Assembly: GCA_022495995.1 (NCBI GenBank)
Contig: JAFEMH010002087.1
Coordinates: forward strand, 62,001-126,000
Direction: 5' to 3'
From: Adenophora triphylla var. japonica
Taxonomy: Eukaryota; Streptophyta; Magnoliopsida; Asterales; Campanulaceae
DNA: 64,000 bases
In this document: positions 38,809 to 51,082 of the stretch, piece after piece
Layout of the letters: every line of letters starts with the position of its first letter
Position numbering within the stretch: the stretch's first letter is position 1
The notes under the pieces: generated by a model
What the model saw: the letters and a program-made list of their open reading frames with translations, nothing else
Told to the model about the DNA's origin: nothing
Databases searched by the model: none
Translations under genes and position numbers: made by a program

Positions 38809-40991
38809 TGTAAGTACCCAAATCTGGCTCATGCCTTCCGGTTAAGTTTCCCGGCAATTCCCCGGACTTTCCTAAAGTTCAGGAGCAATTCAGGAACTTT
38901 TCCGAAGCTTCCAAGGGGCGAAGGAATTACTAGGAATTAAAATTCCACGTTTTCCTTCGGTAGAAAAGCCCTTCTAGAAGCTGCCACCTTGCAGTCTTCT
39001 AGAAGGTAAATGGATAGGGCTTCTTATGTCGTGCGACATATCCTGCCATGACGAATTCTAGAAGCTGCCACCTTGCATGTTTCTAGAAGGAAAGAGGTTA
39101 TGGCTTGTTATGTCGTGCGACATACTAAGCCACTGCCATGCAGCCTATAAATAGAGGTCTGCACCTCTCATTTTAGGGGAGCCTTTTTCACTCCTTAGTG
39201 TGACTCTATCAAGAATATGCCCAGGAGCCTAGTCTCTCTCCTCATATACCCTCCAAAACACATACTAATCCTCTCAAATCACTCACCATTCAATCAATCC
39301 AACACCACTTCATATACGCACCAAGAACCAACGGTTCTCACTGAACCAAGGCTTGATCTCAGCCTCGGAGGCTGATGTTTGAAGGCTCCTATATCTAACT
39401 TGATATAGGAAGTCAGGGATCTTCAAGGGTAACGATTCTCTATCCTTTTCTCTCCCCCTATCTTCCTTATACATGAGATCTATGTATTAAATGTGTTGAC
39501 TTTGATGCATCCAGAGTAAGATTGCATGTTTTAGTCTCATATTGCTTAGATCCACATCTGTTTTTACATCATTTCATGTAATAGCGTCGGCTTGACATTG
39601 TTTTGTATGAACACTCGAGATGAGTGTGGATCCCTCATATCCACACCCTCTTGAAGTGTTCACTATTGACATACTTACTCTCTGAGACCCATTTGTGAAG
39701 TAACTTGGCTATATTAATGCCTTGCTGCCTCTGTAAATCTCAGTTGTTAAAGTCTCTGCAAGTGGCTAAGTATGTCACGCGACATACCTTGCCAGGCAAC
39801 CTATGTCACGCGACAACTTTGGCCAGTTTGCAGAGCCTTCATCTTTTCAGTTTGTAATCTGATTTCAACCTTTACCATGCTGTAATCTAATGTAAATCTG
39901 CAATTTAAATAGTATCTTTGTACATAAAAATGTCATCTTTTCATTAAAATGTCATCTTCATACATCAAAGTGGCATCCTTTGCATTAAAGTAGCATCCTT
40001 TGCTATTAAAATGATATTTTTATGCATAAAGTAGCATCCTTTGCACTTAAAATGCCATTTTCACACACAAAGTTGCATCCTTTGCATTCAAGGCTTTATC
40101 TTTACATCGAAGTAGCATCCTTTGCTTTCAAAATGACATATTTATGCATCCTTTGCACATAAAATGCTATTTTTCCACATAAAGTTGCATCCTTTGTATA
40201 AAAAACCATTCTTTACATCAAAGAAGCATCCTTTGCAACCAAGTAGCATCCTTTGCACTTAAAATGTCATCTTTTCATTAAAAATGTCATTTTTATCTTA
40301 AATATGCATTCCCTAGTCCCCTTTGGTATTTGATGCATCCTTTGGAGCGTACCGGTGTAAAGATCCTATCTTTACATTGTTTCTTCCATTAAAGGTGCCA
40401 CAATCTCTTTAGAAAGGGATAAACCTTGAACCCTATATCTCCGATCATCACTTGAGACGAGCATAATAGTCCCTATATAAGCTCAATCGTCTCAAGATGT
40501 AGGATTGATGGGCTAAGGATACTCCTTTCTAAAGAACCTCATTTTGGACTATAAGAGGGAGTCCTTCTCTCGGTCACACATGACCCAAGGTCAAATAGTG
40601 ATGATCACAAGTCCAAGATGAGGACGGGATCAAAGTCCCGAACACATAAAAATCCAAGAAATCCCGAGTGATAACCAACTAAATGGTTTATACGTCTGGA
40701 AGACAACTTAGAACATCCCCCCCTCTTTTCAACACATGCACACAAGAAAGCACGCAAGGAAGCACGAAAAATGGAATCTTGGGAGACTTGCTTCGGCAAG
40801 GCACCTTGGGTGAAGGACGATCAGTTCTTCCCAAGGGGTAACTTAACCTCCGAACCCTAATTTCTTTTTTTCAAAGTTTTTAGGAAATCAAAATGGCGTG
40901 GCGACTCCGTTTTTCAAATTAAACCGGATGTCTTCAAACTCAAGTGAATCCAAATTAAAACACAAAAAAGAATTTGGGCACCACATTCACA
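38809..40991 (+). repeat. 3' LTR of element D
   Basis: It matches the 5' LTR throughout with scattered substitutions and a few indels. Palindromes lie at 39025-39040 and 39109-39124 and the TATA box at 39146-39154. It ends CACATTCACA at 40991, followed by the GTGTG duplication. Confidence 0.95.
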
Positions 40992-40996
40992 GTGTG

Positions 40997-41166
40997 ATAA
41001 CGTGTGTTGAGTACGTTTTGACATTGGGATGCACGGGGCAGTCCCGGGACGTCTTGTTGACTTGAGAACGGGGAGTTTAACGGGTTCCGGTTAACCTGGA
41101 GCGGGCCAGTTAACGGATTCCGGTTAACTTTTAACGGATTTTGATGATCCGGATTTGGGTACTTAC
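40997..41166 (-). mobile_element. Element B: 3' LTR, outer start
   Basis: Read leftward, this begins TGTAAGTACCCAAATCC at 41166 and was continuous with 25630 before element D inserted. The start matches the LTR start of element D, so B and D belong to related families. Confidence 0.85.
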
Positions 41167-43678
41167 AGTTAGCCCCTCAGCGACGTCACTTTCGAAGGAA
41201 GTGGGGTCGTTGAAAAAGATAAGGATCCAAATTGGGGGATGCCTTATTTGAAGAGACCTGAGAGGTCAGCTGGCTGGACCCTTAGCGGAAGGATTCCTAC
41301 GTATCCCGAGCGGGAATTAAGCCGATCGTAGTTCGTAGGTGCAAGGGTCGCGCGTGCGGACCTTGACCTAAGCGAGACTGTTGTGAGGCGTCTGAACCTA
41401 AGTGAGACCATTGTGAGGCGTCTGAACCTGAATGGAGACTATTGTGAGGCGTCTGAACCTGAGTGAGACCATTGTGAGGCATCTGAACCTGAATGGAGAC
41501 TATTGTGAGGCGTCTGAACCTAAGATTACTGAAACTTTCGAGGGCGTGTGGCGCCTCAGACCGAGATTACTGAAACATTTGAGGGCGTGTGGCGCCTCAG
41601 ACCGAGATTACTGAAACATTTGAGGGCGTGTGGCACCTCAGACCGAGGTTACTGAAACATTTGAGGGCGTGTGGCGCCTCAGACCAAGATTACTGAAACA
41701 TTTGAGGGCGTGTGGTGCCTCTGACCGAGATTACGAGGACGTGCTTGTCCTGAGATGAAGGCGTTCGTGCCTTGAGATTGATTTTTGTGAGGCGTTCGTG
41801 CCTTGGGTGTTGGACTTATGATGACAGCCAGGTTTTATCTGCTGTGGATATGGTAGAAATGACGGAAATGGTTGAGTCAAATGAATGTTATAACAACACG
41901 AAAGGATTGACGTTCTAACGACGGGGTTAGGAACGGGATGTGATCACGGGAGAGACTGACACATTGCTGGGGAAAAGTGCCCAGAGTTCTAACAGAATCA
42001 GTTAGGAATCGGGGGGATTGATTGACATTTCTTCTTAGAAGGATGGTCTTAGGATCCTGCTGGGGAGGAATGTTCGGGCTTACGATGATGGCCGAAGAGG
42101 GATTGTTGTGCGGGCTTACCTTGATGGCTGCTGAATTGGGATGGTCGAGCTTACGATGATTGCCGGGGAAGTGAATGTTCACTTGCTGGAGTGAAAAGGT
42201 ATTCGGAATTACGAGGATGACCGAAGAGGGATTGTTGTGCGGGCTTACCTTGATGGCCGCTAAAGTGGGATGGTCGGGCTTACGATTGGCGGCCAGAGAG
42301 ATGAATGTTGGTGAAAACCAATGGGAATTTTGACGTCGGGAGATGGAATTGTGAATTAACGTCCGAAGACGGTTTGAGATTTAACGTCTGGAGACGAAAC
42401 GTTAGTGAGAACTAACGAGAAATTTAACGCCAGGAGACGGAATTGTGTTTTAACGTCCGAAGACGGTTTGAGATTTAACGTCTGGAGACGAAACGTTAGT
42501 GAGAACTAACGGGAATTTTAACGTCTGGAGACGGAATTGTGATTTAACATCCGAAGACGGTTTGAGATTTAACGTCTGGAGATGAAACGTTAGTGAAAAC
42601 TAATGGAAAATTTAACGTCTGGAGACGGAATATTAGTGAGAACTAACGGGAAATTTAACGTCTGGAGACGGAATTTTGATTTAACGTCCGAAGACGGCTT
42701 GAGATTTAACGTCTGGAGACGAAACGTAAGTGAAAACTAACGGGAAATTCAACGTCTGGAGACGGAGTTGTGATTTAACGTTCGAAGACGGTTTGAGATT
42801 TAACGTCTGGAGACGAAACGTTAGTGAAAACCAACGGGAAATTTAACGTCTGTAGATGGAGTTGTGATTTAACGTCCGAAGACGGTTTGAGATTTAACGT
42901 CTGGAGACGAAACATTAGTGAAAACCAACGGGAAATTTAACGTTCGGAGACGGAATGTTAGTGAGGACTAACGGGAAATTTAACGTCTGGAGACGGAATT
43001 GTGATTTAACGTCCGAAGACGGTTTGAGATTTAACGTCTGGAGACGAAACGTTAGTGAGAACTAACGGGAAATTTAACGTCTGGAGACGGAATTGTGATT
43101 TAACGTCTGAAGACGGTTTGAGATTTAACGTCTGGAGACGAAATGTTAGTGAGAACTAATGGGAAATTTAACGTCTGGAGACGGAATTGTGTTTTAACGT
43201 CCGAAGAAGGTTTGAGTTTTAACGTCTGGAGACGAAACGTTAGTGAGAATTAACGGGAAATTTAACATCTGGAGACGGAATTTTGTTTTAACGTCCGAAG
43301 ACGGTTTGAGATTTAACGTCTGGAGACGAAACGTTAGTGAGAACTAACGAGAAATTTAACGTCTGGAGACGGAATTGTGTTTTAACGTTCGAAGACGGTT
43401 TGAGTTTTAACGTCTGGAGACGAAACGTTAGTGAAAACTAACTGAAAATTTAACGTCTGGAGACAGAATTGTGATTTAACGTCCGAAGACGGCTTGAGAT
43501 TTAACGTTTGGAGACGAAACGTTAGTGAAAACTAACTGAAAATTTAACGTCTGGAGACGGAGTGTTAGAAATGTCTAATTAGGATTTAACCTCGGGGAGG
43601 GGGTGTTAGAAAGGTCTAACTTGGAGAAATTTCACACTTTTGTAGGCCAAAAGGGGTAAAATTGAAATTGTGAGAAGC
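41167..43678 (-). mobile_element. Element B: interior with tandem arrays (minus strand)
   Basis: Read leftward, the polypurine tract GAGGGGCTAAC adjoins the LTR, preceded by the motif GGGATACGTAGG and GAACTACGATCGGCTT shared with element D. Further in are three arrays: about 37-bp units with GAGGCGTCTGAACCT (41385-41530), 42-bp units with GGGCGTGTGGCGCCTCAGAC (41525-41740) and the dyad array at 42330-43570. No protein-coding gene is visible. The rest of the element, if present, lies beyond the insertion of C. Confidence 0.75.
42330..43570. repeat. Dyad-rich tandem array of element B (about 90-bp unit, about 12 copies)
   Basis: Every unit combines three dyads: CGTCT-GG-AGACG, CGTC-CGAA-GACG and CGTTAGT-GAGA-ACTAACG, the last with GAGA or GAAA in the centre. 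Some units are incomplete. The arms are mostly conserved across the array. Confidence 0.95.
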
Positions 43679-44936
43679 TGTTAGTACCCGACCTGAAAAT
43701 ACCCCTGATAGGCATTAAGGAACCTCTGAGGACCTCTCAGTCATTTATGAGTTTTAATAGGCTCAAGTAATATTTCCCCGAAAGCCCTTATTTGTAGTTT
43801 TAGAATCCCGATAGACCAAATATCAGCTAAAACTTCCGAAGGCCATAACTTTCTCATAAGAACTCCGTTTTGGGCCCACCGCATATCAAATCGAACGGGA
43901 GAATGTGACTGACAAGAAGAAAGGGTCGATCGACCCTTTCCATAAACGCCGCCTTTTAAAAAATGGTCGAATGACCCTTTCCAGCCGCCTTTTAAAGAAG
44001 GGTCGAACGACCCTTTCTCCTTTCCCACATCACTTTCGCAGCTTTTCCTCCCCAATTCCTTTCACTATATAAACCCCACTCTGCCTCACACTTTGAAGGG
44101 AGAATCATTCTACGGAAAACTCAAGACAAAACTTGAGACTTCCTCCATAGAAAACTTGAGACTAAACTCGAGTTTTCTAAGTCTAAATATTTTCTCAAGA
44201 ACGTTCTTCGAATCTTCATAGATTCAATCCAAAAGCCTTGCCATCATTAGGTAAGTCTTCTGTTTATTTTTCTGTCTTTATTATTATTGTCTTTATTATT
44301 ATTATGCTAGATTTATTATTTGCATTCTTAGTATATTTTAATTACTTTATTTCTTGCGTATGTCATATATGCTAGATTTAGGGTTGTTTTAATATATTTA
44401 TGCATAGCCGAGAATGGTCTAGGGTTTGCACTCAAGCCCTTACTAGACCTAGGAACTACTTTCTCTCCCTTTCCTTTAGTAATAATTATTCCCATGATCA
44501 ACAATTCTCCAATAATGGACGTTGATTAGTACGCCTTTCAAGGATCTAATCAAAGGGTCCTAGGATGTGATCATCAAAACCATTTTCTTTCTCTCCCCTC
44601 CTCCTTATGCATGATCCCGCTTCTCCTATCTATTCCTGTAAACACCACACACAACCAACACCCCATATGCTAGAAAGACCGATCCGTCGGGCAATAGGAG
44701 TGATAGCGTTTCTTCTTCTGTTGTAACTTGACCCCCGAACCCAATTACATATTTATCCTTTTTTCAATGCTTTGGGCTATATCAAAGCGGCGTGGCGACT
44801 CTCATAAAATTAAACTAATATTTTTAATATGGTTTAAATCGAGTGTCACTTAATGAATATCCCATTTCGGTCCGACTTCCATGATTATTTATTTTAAACC
44901 TCCGAATGCGCGTTGCATCGGGACGGGGTATTCACA
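43679..44936 (+). repeat. 5' LTR of element C
   Basis: It begins TGTTAGTACCC and ends GGGGTATTCACA before the primer site. It holds three GGGTCGA-type palindromes (43919-44017), a TATA box (TATATAAA, 44066-44073) and the pre-terminal motif GGCGTGGCGACTC. The 5-bp left flank is GAAGC; its partner is outside the window. Confidence 0.85.
43919..43940 (+). promoter_or_regulatory. Perfect 22-bp palindrome upstream of TATA in LTR of C
   Basis: GAAAGGGTCGA is followed immediately by its exact reverse complement. Two imperfect copies follow (about 43963-43983 and 43997-44017). The TATA box is at 44066. Confidence 0.8.
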
Positions 44937-44937
44937 G

Positions 44938-44955
44938 TGGCGACTCTACTGGGGA
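44938..44955 (+). other. Primer-binding site of element C (tRNA-Arg type)
   Basis: TGGCGACTCTACTGGGGA, one base after the LTR, is nearly identical to the primer site of element D. Confidence 0.75.
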
Positions 44956-45657
44956 ATGTTTTGAACTTTTTCAAACTTAGTGGGTCAGACTTTCGTTTTC
45001 CTTTGTGGTGTTGTATTTTGCTTTCTTTTTATTTTCTTTATTCTTAACTGTTGCATTGCATGCATACATCTCCTAAAAAAAAAAAAAAAATCTTTCCCTT
45101 TTTTTTTAAAAAAAAAAAAATTAGATTTTTTACCTCACACTACCACTAGAGTCCATGTCACACTGCACAGACACCCTTAACCCATCGGAGAAGCCAAAGT
45201 GCGGGAAGTGTGGTGATCATGTCGCCCCCCTTCCGAGTCTCACTTGGCCATCCACTCATCAGTGCGCTTCGGCTGCACGGTGGAAGCCTGAAACCTAACC
45301 TTTGTGTCACCCACTTTGCTAGGAGTACACTCCCTGTGACAAGTTGGTTTGACTAGCTTTTTCCTATAGACAATTAATATAGTATTCATATTGTGTCAAC
45401 ACGAGTCAATGATGAGTCGAGATCTATTTCCTTTTAGAGGACGTGCCATGAAAGGTAAGTGATCGATCTTGTCCTATCATCGAATTGTCGGACCCACAAT
45501 GAATATTATAGTAAACGTCTATAGGCGAAGGTTAGTTGTTAGGATCCACCACTTTAGGAATGCTAGATAGTTGTGAAAAAGGGGTATCCCTTCCAACCAA
45601 ATGTAGGATCTATAAAAATAGAAGGCTTTTTTGTAAATAAAATGCTTAACTATCCTT

Positions 45658-46330
45658 CATTTCTAGGACCCTCCGAGGTCCACTCTTCATTTCTAGGACC
45701 CTCCGAGGTCCACTCTCCATTTCTAGGACCCTCCGAGGTCCACTCTCCATTTCTAGGACCCTCCGAGGTCCACTCTTCATTTCTAGGACCCTCCGAGGTC
45801 CACTCTCCATTTCTAGGACCCTCCGAGGTCCACTCTCCATTTTTAGGACCCTCCGAGGTCCACTCTCCATTTCTAGGACCCTCCGAGGTCCACTCTTCAT
45901 TTCTAGGACCCTCCGAGGTCCACTCTCCATTTCTAGGACCCTCCGCGGTCTACTCTCCATTTCTAGGACCCTCCGAGGTCCACTCTTCATTTCTAGGACC
46001 CTCCGAGGTCCACTCCTCATCTCTTGGACCCTTCAAGGTCCACACCCTCTACTACGGACCGCCCTAGGTCCAGTCTCTCTATCTTGGACCGTTCAAGGTC
46101 CACTCTTTGACCCTTCGTGGTGCTCTTCCTATACTATGTCCACTCCTCAATTTAGGACCCTCCGAGGTCCACTCTCTATATCTAGGACCATTAAAGGTCC
46201 GCCCTTCCACCTAAGACTCTCCGAGGTCCACCCCTCGTCTCTCGGACCATCCATGGCCCACTCCTCTACCTTTGACCATCCATGGTCTATATCCTACACT
46301 TAGGACCACCTGTCATCTCTCGGACCACTC
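45658..46330 (+). repeat. Leader hairpin array of element C (30-bp unit)
   Basis: Twelve near-identical 30-bp units (45658-46018), each with GGACC-CTCCGA-GGTCC, are followed by diverged units in which the arms stay GGACC and GGTCC but the loop changes: CTTCAA, GCCCTA, GTTCAA, ATTAAA, ACTCTT. The array lies between primer site and gag. Its length is a multiple of three, so long open frames on both strands are by-products. Confidence 0.95.
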
Positions 46331-46930
46331 TTGGTCCATTCTAAGACCCTCCGAGGTCCACTCTTCATCCCTTTGACCATTCATGACCACCCATGGTCTA
46401 CATCCTTCAAGTTAGGACCCTTCAAAGTTCTACCTCTTATCTCTTGAACCATCCACAGTCTGCTCCCTTAGTCTTAAAACCATCCATAGTTTAGATCCTT
46501 TATCTCTAGCACCCTTCGGCCAAAGACCCACCTAGATCAAACCTCTCTCGACCCACCTAGATCAAACCACCATCTAGGGCCTACCTAAGCCAATCAAGAC
46601 CAATTCTCATCCAAGTCCGATTAGCTCGTCTAGATCACCCTCACTTATATTTGACCAAGGATCGAGTCATCTTCCTCTTCCTCTTTTACATTCATCCTCT
46701 CTCTTTCTCTAAACTTAACCCTGGTTGTATCATCAATCGGGGCCCCCTCGAACTACGGTGACCTGAGACTCGTACCTTAAATGGTAAGGGTTACGTAGGC
46801 AACTTCAGCCCGGTCAAACTCTCAAATTGTGGAGATCAACTATTTTCTCAAAGATGCCTCAAGATTAATTATGAGTCTAATTCAACTCATTGATTCGACT
46901 CTGTCATATGTTCTTACAGGATTCTACATC

Positions 46931-47491
46931 ATGTCTATGGAGAAAAGCATTGAAGCCCTTAAAGAAGTCTCAGACATGAGGTTGGGAGTGATCAACCTCC
47001 TCAAAGACATGCATGAAATTGAGCAGCGCCATTTGTCTTACATTCAAGAATACTTGAGAAGAGCTCCTCCTCCTGTTCAATTCCAGAGTCCCTACCATCC
47101 ACATGCTTGTGGTCCCACTTATGGTTCAACACATCAAAATTTCTCATTCAGGATGCCTACTATGGCCACCAACCAACGAAGGGCACCAATACCCGAGTCA
47201 CCCCCAAATTCAATCCAAGGGAAGAAGATCGACAAGGAGAAGTTTGATGACTTAGGAATGCCCGTGGGTGAGTTCTTCGACATTTTGGTGGGAAAGAGTT
47301 TGATCAAGCCGCTCGAGAATTACAAGCCTGTTAATAAGAGAGCTAACTTGGATACATCCAAGTTTTGCAGATACCACAAGTACGTTGGGCATACCACTGA
47401 CAACCGTAGCTTGGTGAAACACTTGATTCAAAGTTTGATCAACCAAGGCCTCATTGATGAAGAAGCCCTCGTACTTCAAGGAAGGATTTAG
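46931..47491 (+). CDS. gag: gag-like ORF of element C (186 residues)
   Basis: From ATG 46931 (MSMEKSIEALKEVSD) the frame is open to 47491. The C-terminal half matches the module in element D: FDDLGMPVGEFFD, KSLIKPLENYKP and then the finger-like CRYHKYVGHTTD, where the final Cys is replaced (Asn-Arg). The first part has a helical stretch likely to be coiled coil. No protease follows before element E4 interrupts. An upstream GTG extension to 46829 is open but unsupported as a start. Confidence 0.65.
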   Translation: MSMEKSIEALKEVSDMRLGVINLLKDMHEIEQRHLSYIQEYLRRAPPPVQFQSPYHPHACGPTYGSTHQNFSFRMPTMATNQRRAPIPESPPNSIQGKKIDKEKFDDLGMPVGEFFDILVGKSLIKPLENYKPVNKRANLDTSKFCRYHKYVGHTTDNRSLVKHLIQSLINQGLIDEEALVLQGRI

Positions 47492-47906
47492 ATTCATTCA
47501 GTCTTGTAGGTTCTAGCGTGTCTTTCTTATGCCCACTTTGGGCATTGGTATGTAATGTCCAGTTTGGAATAGTTACTTCAATAATAAAAGAGTCTTTCTT
47601 TCCTTTCTCTCTAGACTTGAGACATAATCTCGCATTACTTTCAAGAAGATTGTCTTATTTATAATTATCACTTGATTGCTAATCTCACTGATAAATTCAC
47701 CGGCTAATAACAAAGTAAACAATTAATCTCAAAATAATAAATGCTTTGATTGGAGTGAACAACTCACCGTCCCTTCCTCATATACACCATCTCTATGCAC
47801 CTTTCTCTCATACACTCTCTCCATACTCCACCATATACTTTTTGTACACTATCTCCAGACCCTCTCCTTGTACGTGCCCTCTGTGCTTTCTCGAGCATAC
47901 ACTTCC

Positions 47907-49430
47907 TGATGGAGGAAAACTCCCTCTTGTAATAAAAACCGAGCAAGTGTACTCACTACCGGTGTAGCAGTATGCAAATGCAGGGGTCGAATCCACAGAG
48001 ACTCGTTGGTAAACAAGTAAAGTAAAAGCAATAAATTTAGTAACCAAAGTTTATAGATTTGATTTAAAACTAAGAGCATAAATTAAATAACAAAAACTAA
48101 CTAAACTATAAAACAGATTATGAGCAGAGATTCGTAGATTGGATTTCACTATACCATCATTCTATGCAGAATTTTACTTAAGAAACATTAACTCAACTTC
48201 TAGGGTTCATTCACTTTAGCTAGGATCGACACGGTTAGGTGGCCGGATTACAATCCTAAATACTCTCTTAATATTGCAGTTTCTATTACGGTTCCACAAT
48301 ACCCCAAGAATAAATTAAGCACACAAGAATTAAAGAACCTAATTTTAATCGATTTCTATTACGGCCCCGATTAAAGTTATTCAATCAATAATGGTCTATG
48401 TATCAAAATCCCAAACTAATGGCGAATTCGATACCCAATTATTCAAAGATGAGTTCGTATCTTAACATACGTCTCGAATCTAAGAACAAGAAATTAAAAT
48501 CTATTGATGAACTAGAAGGAATTAAATAGAAAGAATTAAAATACTATTGCATAGAAATTCGGTAAAGGTTCGACCAATCTACAAATCTAATAAATTAGCT
48601 ACTCATAATTTACAAATAATAAAAACCTGGAATGATGAAGTCTTCTTCTTCAAAGAATTGTTAAAGAACAAATAAAATAAAACTCTAATTCTATGATATG
48701 TGATATTATAATCCCAATTTACGTGGTACATTGTCTAGTTTATATAAGACTTAGGGCAAAATGCGGTGCAAATTGAGAAAAGACACAAATGCCCTTGAGA
48801 AATACGTCAATATCTTGCCTGAACGTCGGAAGAAGCGCGGCCGCGGTGACTTTTAGCGCGGACGCGGTAGTTGGCCGAGACACGTGCGTAATTTTTCCTT
48901 GGTGCGCGGCCGCCCTTGGCTGCGCGTCCGCCTTGAATTCCCATGCTCCGGCCCAATTGCCTTGGCCCCATTTGGCCCGGCCACAATGTTCCTTGGCCCA
49001 CAACCGTGGCCCTAAATGGCCTGCTTTCCAATTACTCCCTCGGCCAATCCTTTGCAGTGTGGCCTAATTTTAGTATTAGTTATTATTCGTTTCGTCCCCC
49101 TATCTTGCAGTCGCACTTTGACCACTTTAACGACTTTTTCTGCGCTTCGCTCTTTGGACTTTTATTTTTCATTTAATCCCATGAATTTTTCTAAATCAAT
49201 TTCGTCCAAAAATTCCATAATTCCAATTTGGTCCTTGAATTTTCCAATATTTCCCATTTAGTCCAAAAGCTTCCAAATGCCAGTTTAGTCCTGCATTTTC
49301 CGAATTTCACTTCGTCCACTGTACTCATTAAAACACTAACAAACCATATCAAATATACATAAAACTCGGGAATCGAACACAAAGAAAGCCTAAAAGTGCA
49401 TCATTTGGATGGGTAAATACACATCCATCA
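47907..49430 (-). repeat. 3' LTR of element E4
   Basis: Read leftward it runs from TGATGGATGTG (at 49430) to CCTCCATCA (at 47907). A TATA box, TATATAA, is at 48741-48747. Upstream of it in minus sense are the palindromes CGCGGCCGCG (48836-48845) and GCGGCCGC (48906-48913). Confidence 0.9.
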
Positions 49431-51082
49431 AACACCCACAAACTAACCTTTTGCTCGTCCCGAGTAAAACAAAACTAAAAGAAGTAAAATAAAACTACTC
49501 TAAATACTAATAATAAAATAAAAAAAAAACAAAATAATATTTTTGGGATGTTCTATCACAGATAAGTCATTGGCCATACAAGTCTCAGATTCTCACCAAC
49601 ACACATAATCAACAAATGCCACCACAGTAATGGGATTACAATCACATTGAAGCATAAAAATCACAATTTTCCACCGCGGCCTGAATGATGAATGAATTAT
49701 GGGAGGTCACTGCCAACAACCTAAGATTGTTTATGGATTCACTAAGTGATGCTCTAAACCAATATGTCATAGACAGTACAACCCAAAAAGGACACTCATA
49801 TGCATATTTACACGATTGTCAACCCGGTTACTCGATATTGAAAGAATAATATGGCTTAAAAGTTAAGTGCGAAAGATCGCAGGGCTAGGTTCATGGTTAG
49901 AAATGAAGGTAAAGACATACGAAAGCAAGAAAATGTAACTAGAAAGTCTTCTTTTATCACAATACACCCTCACATTGATGATAATTTCTCCACTCACCCT
50001 TATTACTTTCCAATGTGCCAACCCACAAACTAAAACTTTTTCATACATCAACATGGGGTTGAGCACATTCCACTACTTCCTTTGGTCACCTTGAAATACA
50101 ATTCCACTTTGACATTAGAGAGGGCTCGATTTTTCATTTTTCTTTTTTTTTTTTTTTTTTTTTTTTTTTGCACAATTACATCACAAAGAATGTGCATTCA
50201 ATATATATATATTTTTTTTATCAAGCCTCTCTTTTCATTACATAACATGACCCACTTCTTTATTTTCGTGACCACTTTCCATTCAACCCTTTAATTTTCA
50301 AAACATCCCCCAAAATATTCCCATTCTTTCCCTAGTTTCACTTTCTTGAAAAGGTGGGAAAATAGTGTATAAGTTAAAAGGGTGGGACAATGAGGGTACA
50401 AATGAAGGCGAATGGTGGTCTAAGATAACCTCCCACTTTGTGAGAGATTCCATTCTTTTTCAAGCTCAAAAGGGGTTCTAGCGGAATATTTTATATAAGT
50501 GACTAGAAAGTTTAAAGCTCACAAAAAGGGATTCAAAGAATAGCCATATATATCAAGTAACCTATTGACGTATTATTGACAATCATGCAAACATGTTCTA
50601 GGGACCCCGAGAATACACAAAGTGATCCCATAAAAGGCACCTAAATTGATGACAATGACCAAGAATATGATACGGAAGTGAGAGGTGGTGCAATCATAAT
50701 TTAAATGTTTCAATGCAATCCCAATCACCACACTAATAATAGCACATGTGATTTTCAAACTTTAAGCACACTCTAATCATCACAGACTTTGGCCAACATC
50801 CCAACTATGAAAAGAACAAATTTTTTTTAAATTTTTCTATTTTTTTGGAGGGTGACACTATATACACTCCCCTATAAACCCACAAACTCGGAGAGTTGCC
50901 CACCCCCAAACTCAAAACATGCTATGTCCTCATAGCAAAGAGAACAAAAGTGTGCCTTAAGTTCAACAGATGACATGACACGACTAAGCAGTAATTAAGA
51001 CAAAAAATAAAATATACCTCATTGGGTTGCCTCCCAAGCAGCGCATTTGGTTAAAGTCGTTAGCCCGACTATGGTCCCAAGC
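49431..51082 (-). other. Non-coding 3' part of element E4
   Basis: No coding frame is recognisable. A T-run of about 28 lies near 50142-50169. The purine-rich TTTGTGGGTGTT (minus strand) adjoins the 3' LTR as the polypurine tract. The polymerase genes normally found here are absent. Confidence 0.7.

Larger units (their letters stand above)
25631..40991 (+). mobile_element. Element D: complete 15.4-kb Tat/Ogre-like non-autonomous retrotransposon
   Basis: Two 2.2-kb LTRs bound the element, and GTGTG is duplicated exactly at both ends (25626-25630, 40992-40996), so both boundaries are secure. The primer site matches tRNA-Arg, as in Ogre elements. The 11-kb interior holds a broken gag-like ORF (30162-31609), long non-coding spacers with tandem arrays, and an antisense plant-mobile-domain gene (34799-37255). 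I find no reverse transcriptase, RNase H or integrase. It sits inside the LTR of B. The LTRs differ by scattered substitutions, perhaps 2%, so insertion is fairly recent but not the latest. Confidence 0.92.
43679..47906 (+). mobile_element. Element C: Tat-type retrotransposon, 5' portion
   Basis: This has an LTR (43679-44936), a tRNA-Arg-type primer site, a long leader with a hairpin array and a gag-like ORF. It is then cut by element E4 at 47907. It sits within element B. The rest, including its 3' LTR, lies beyond the window. Confidence 0.85.

Noticed and set aside
45573..46067. Open frames on both strands encoding a 10-residue repeat
   Set aside because: The 30-bp unit is a multiple of three, so any stop-free frame stays open; both strands open at once indicates repeat sequence, not a protein.
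48789..49261. Overlapping plus- and minus-strand ORFs
   Set aside because: They fall in the LTR of E4 over the GCGGCCGC palindromes, and reappear in the other LTR with frame differences.
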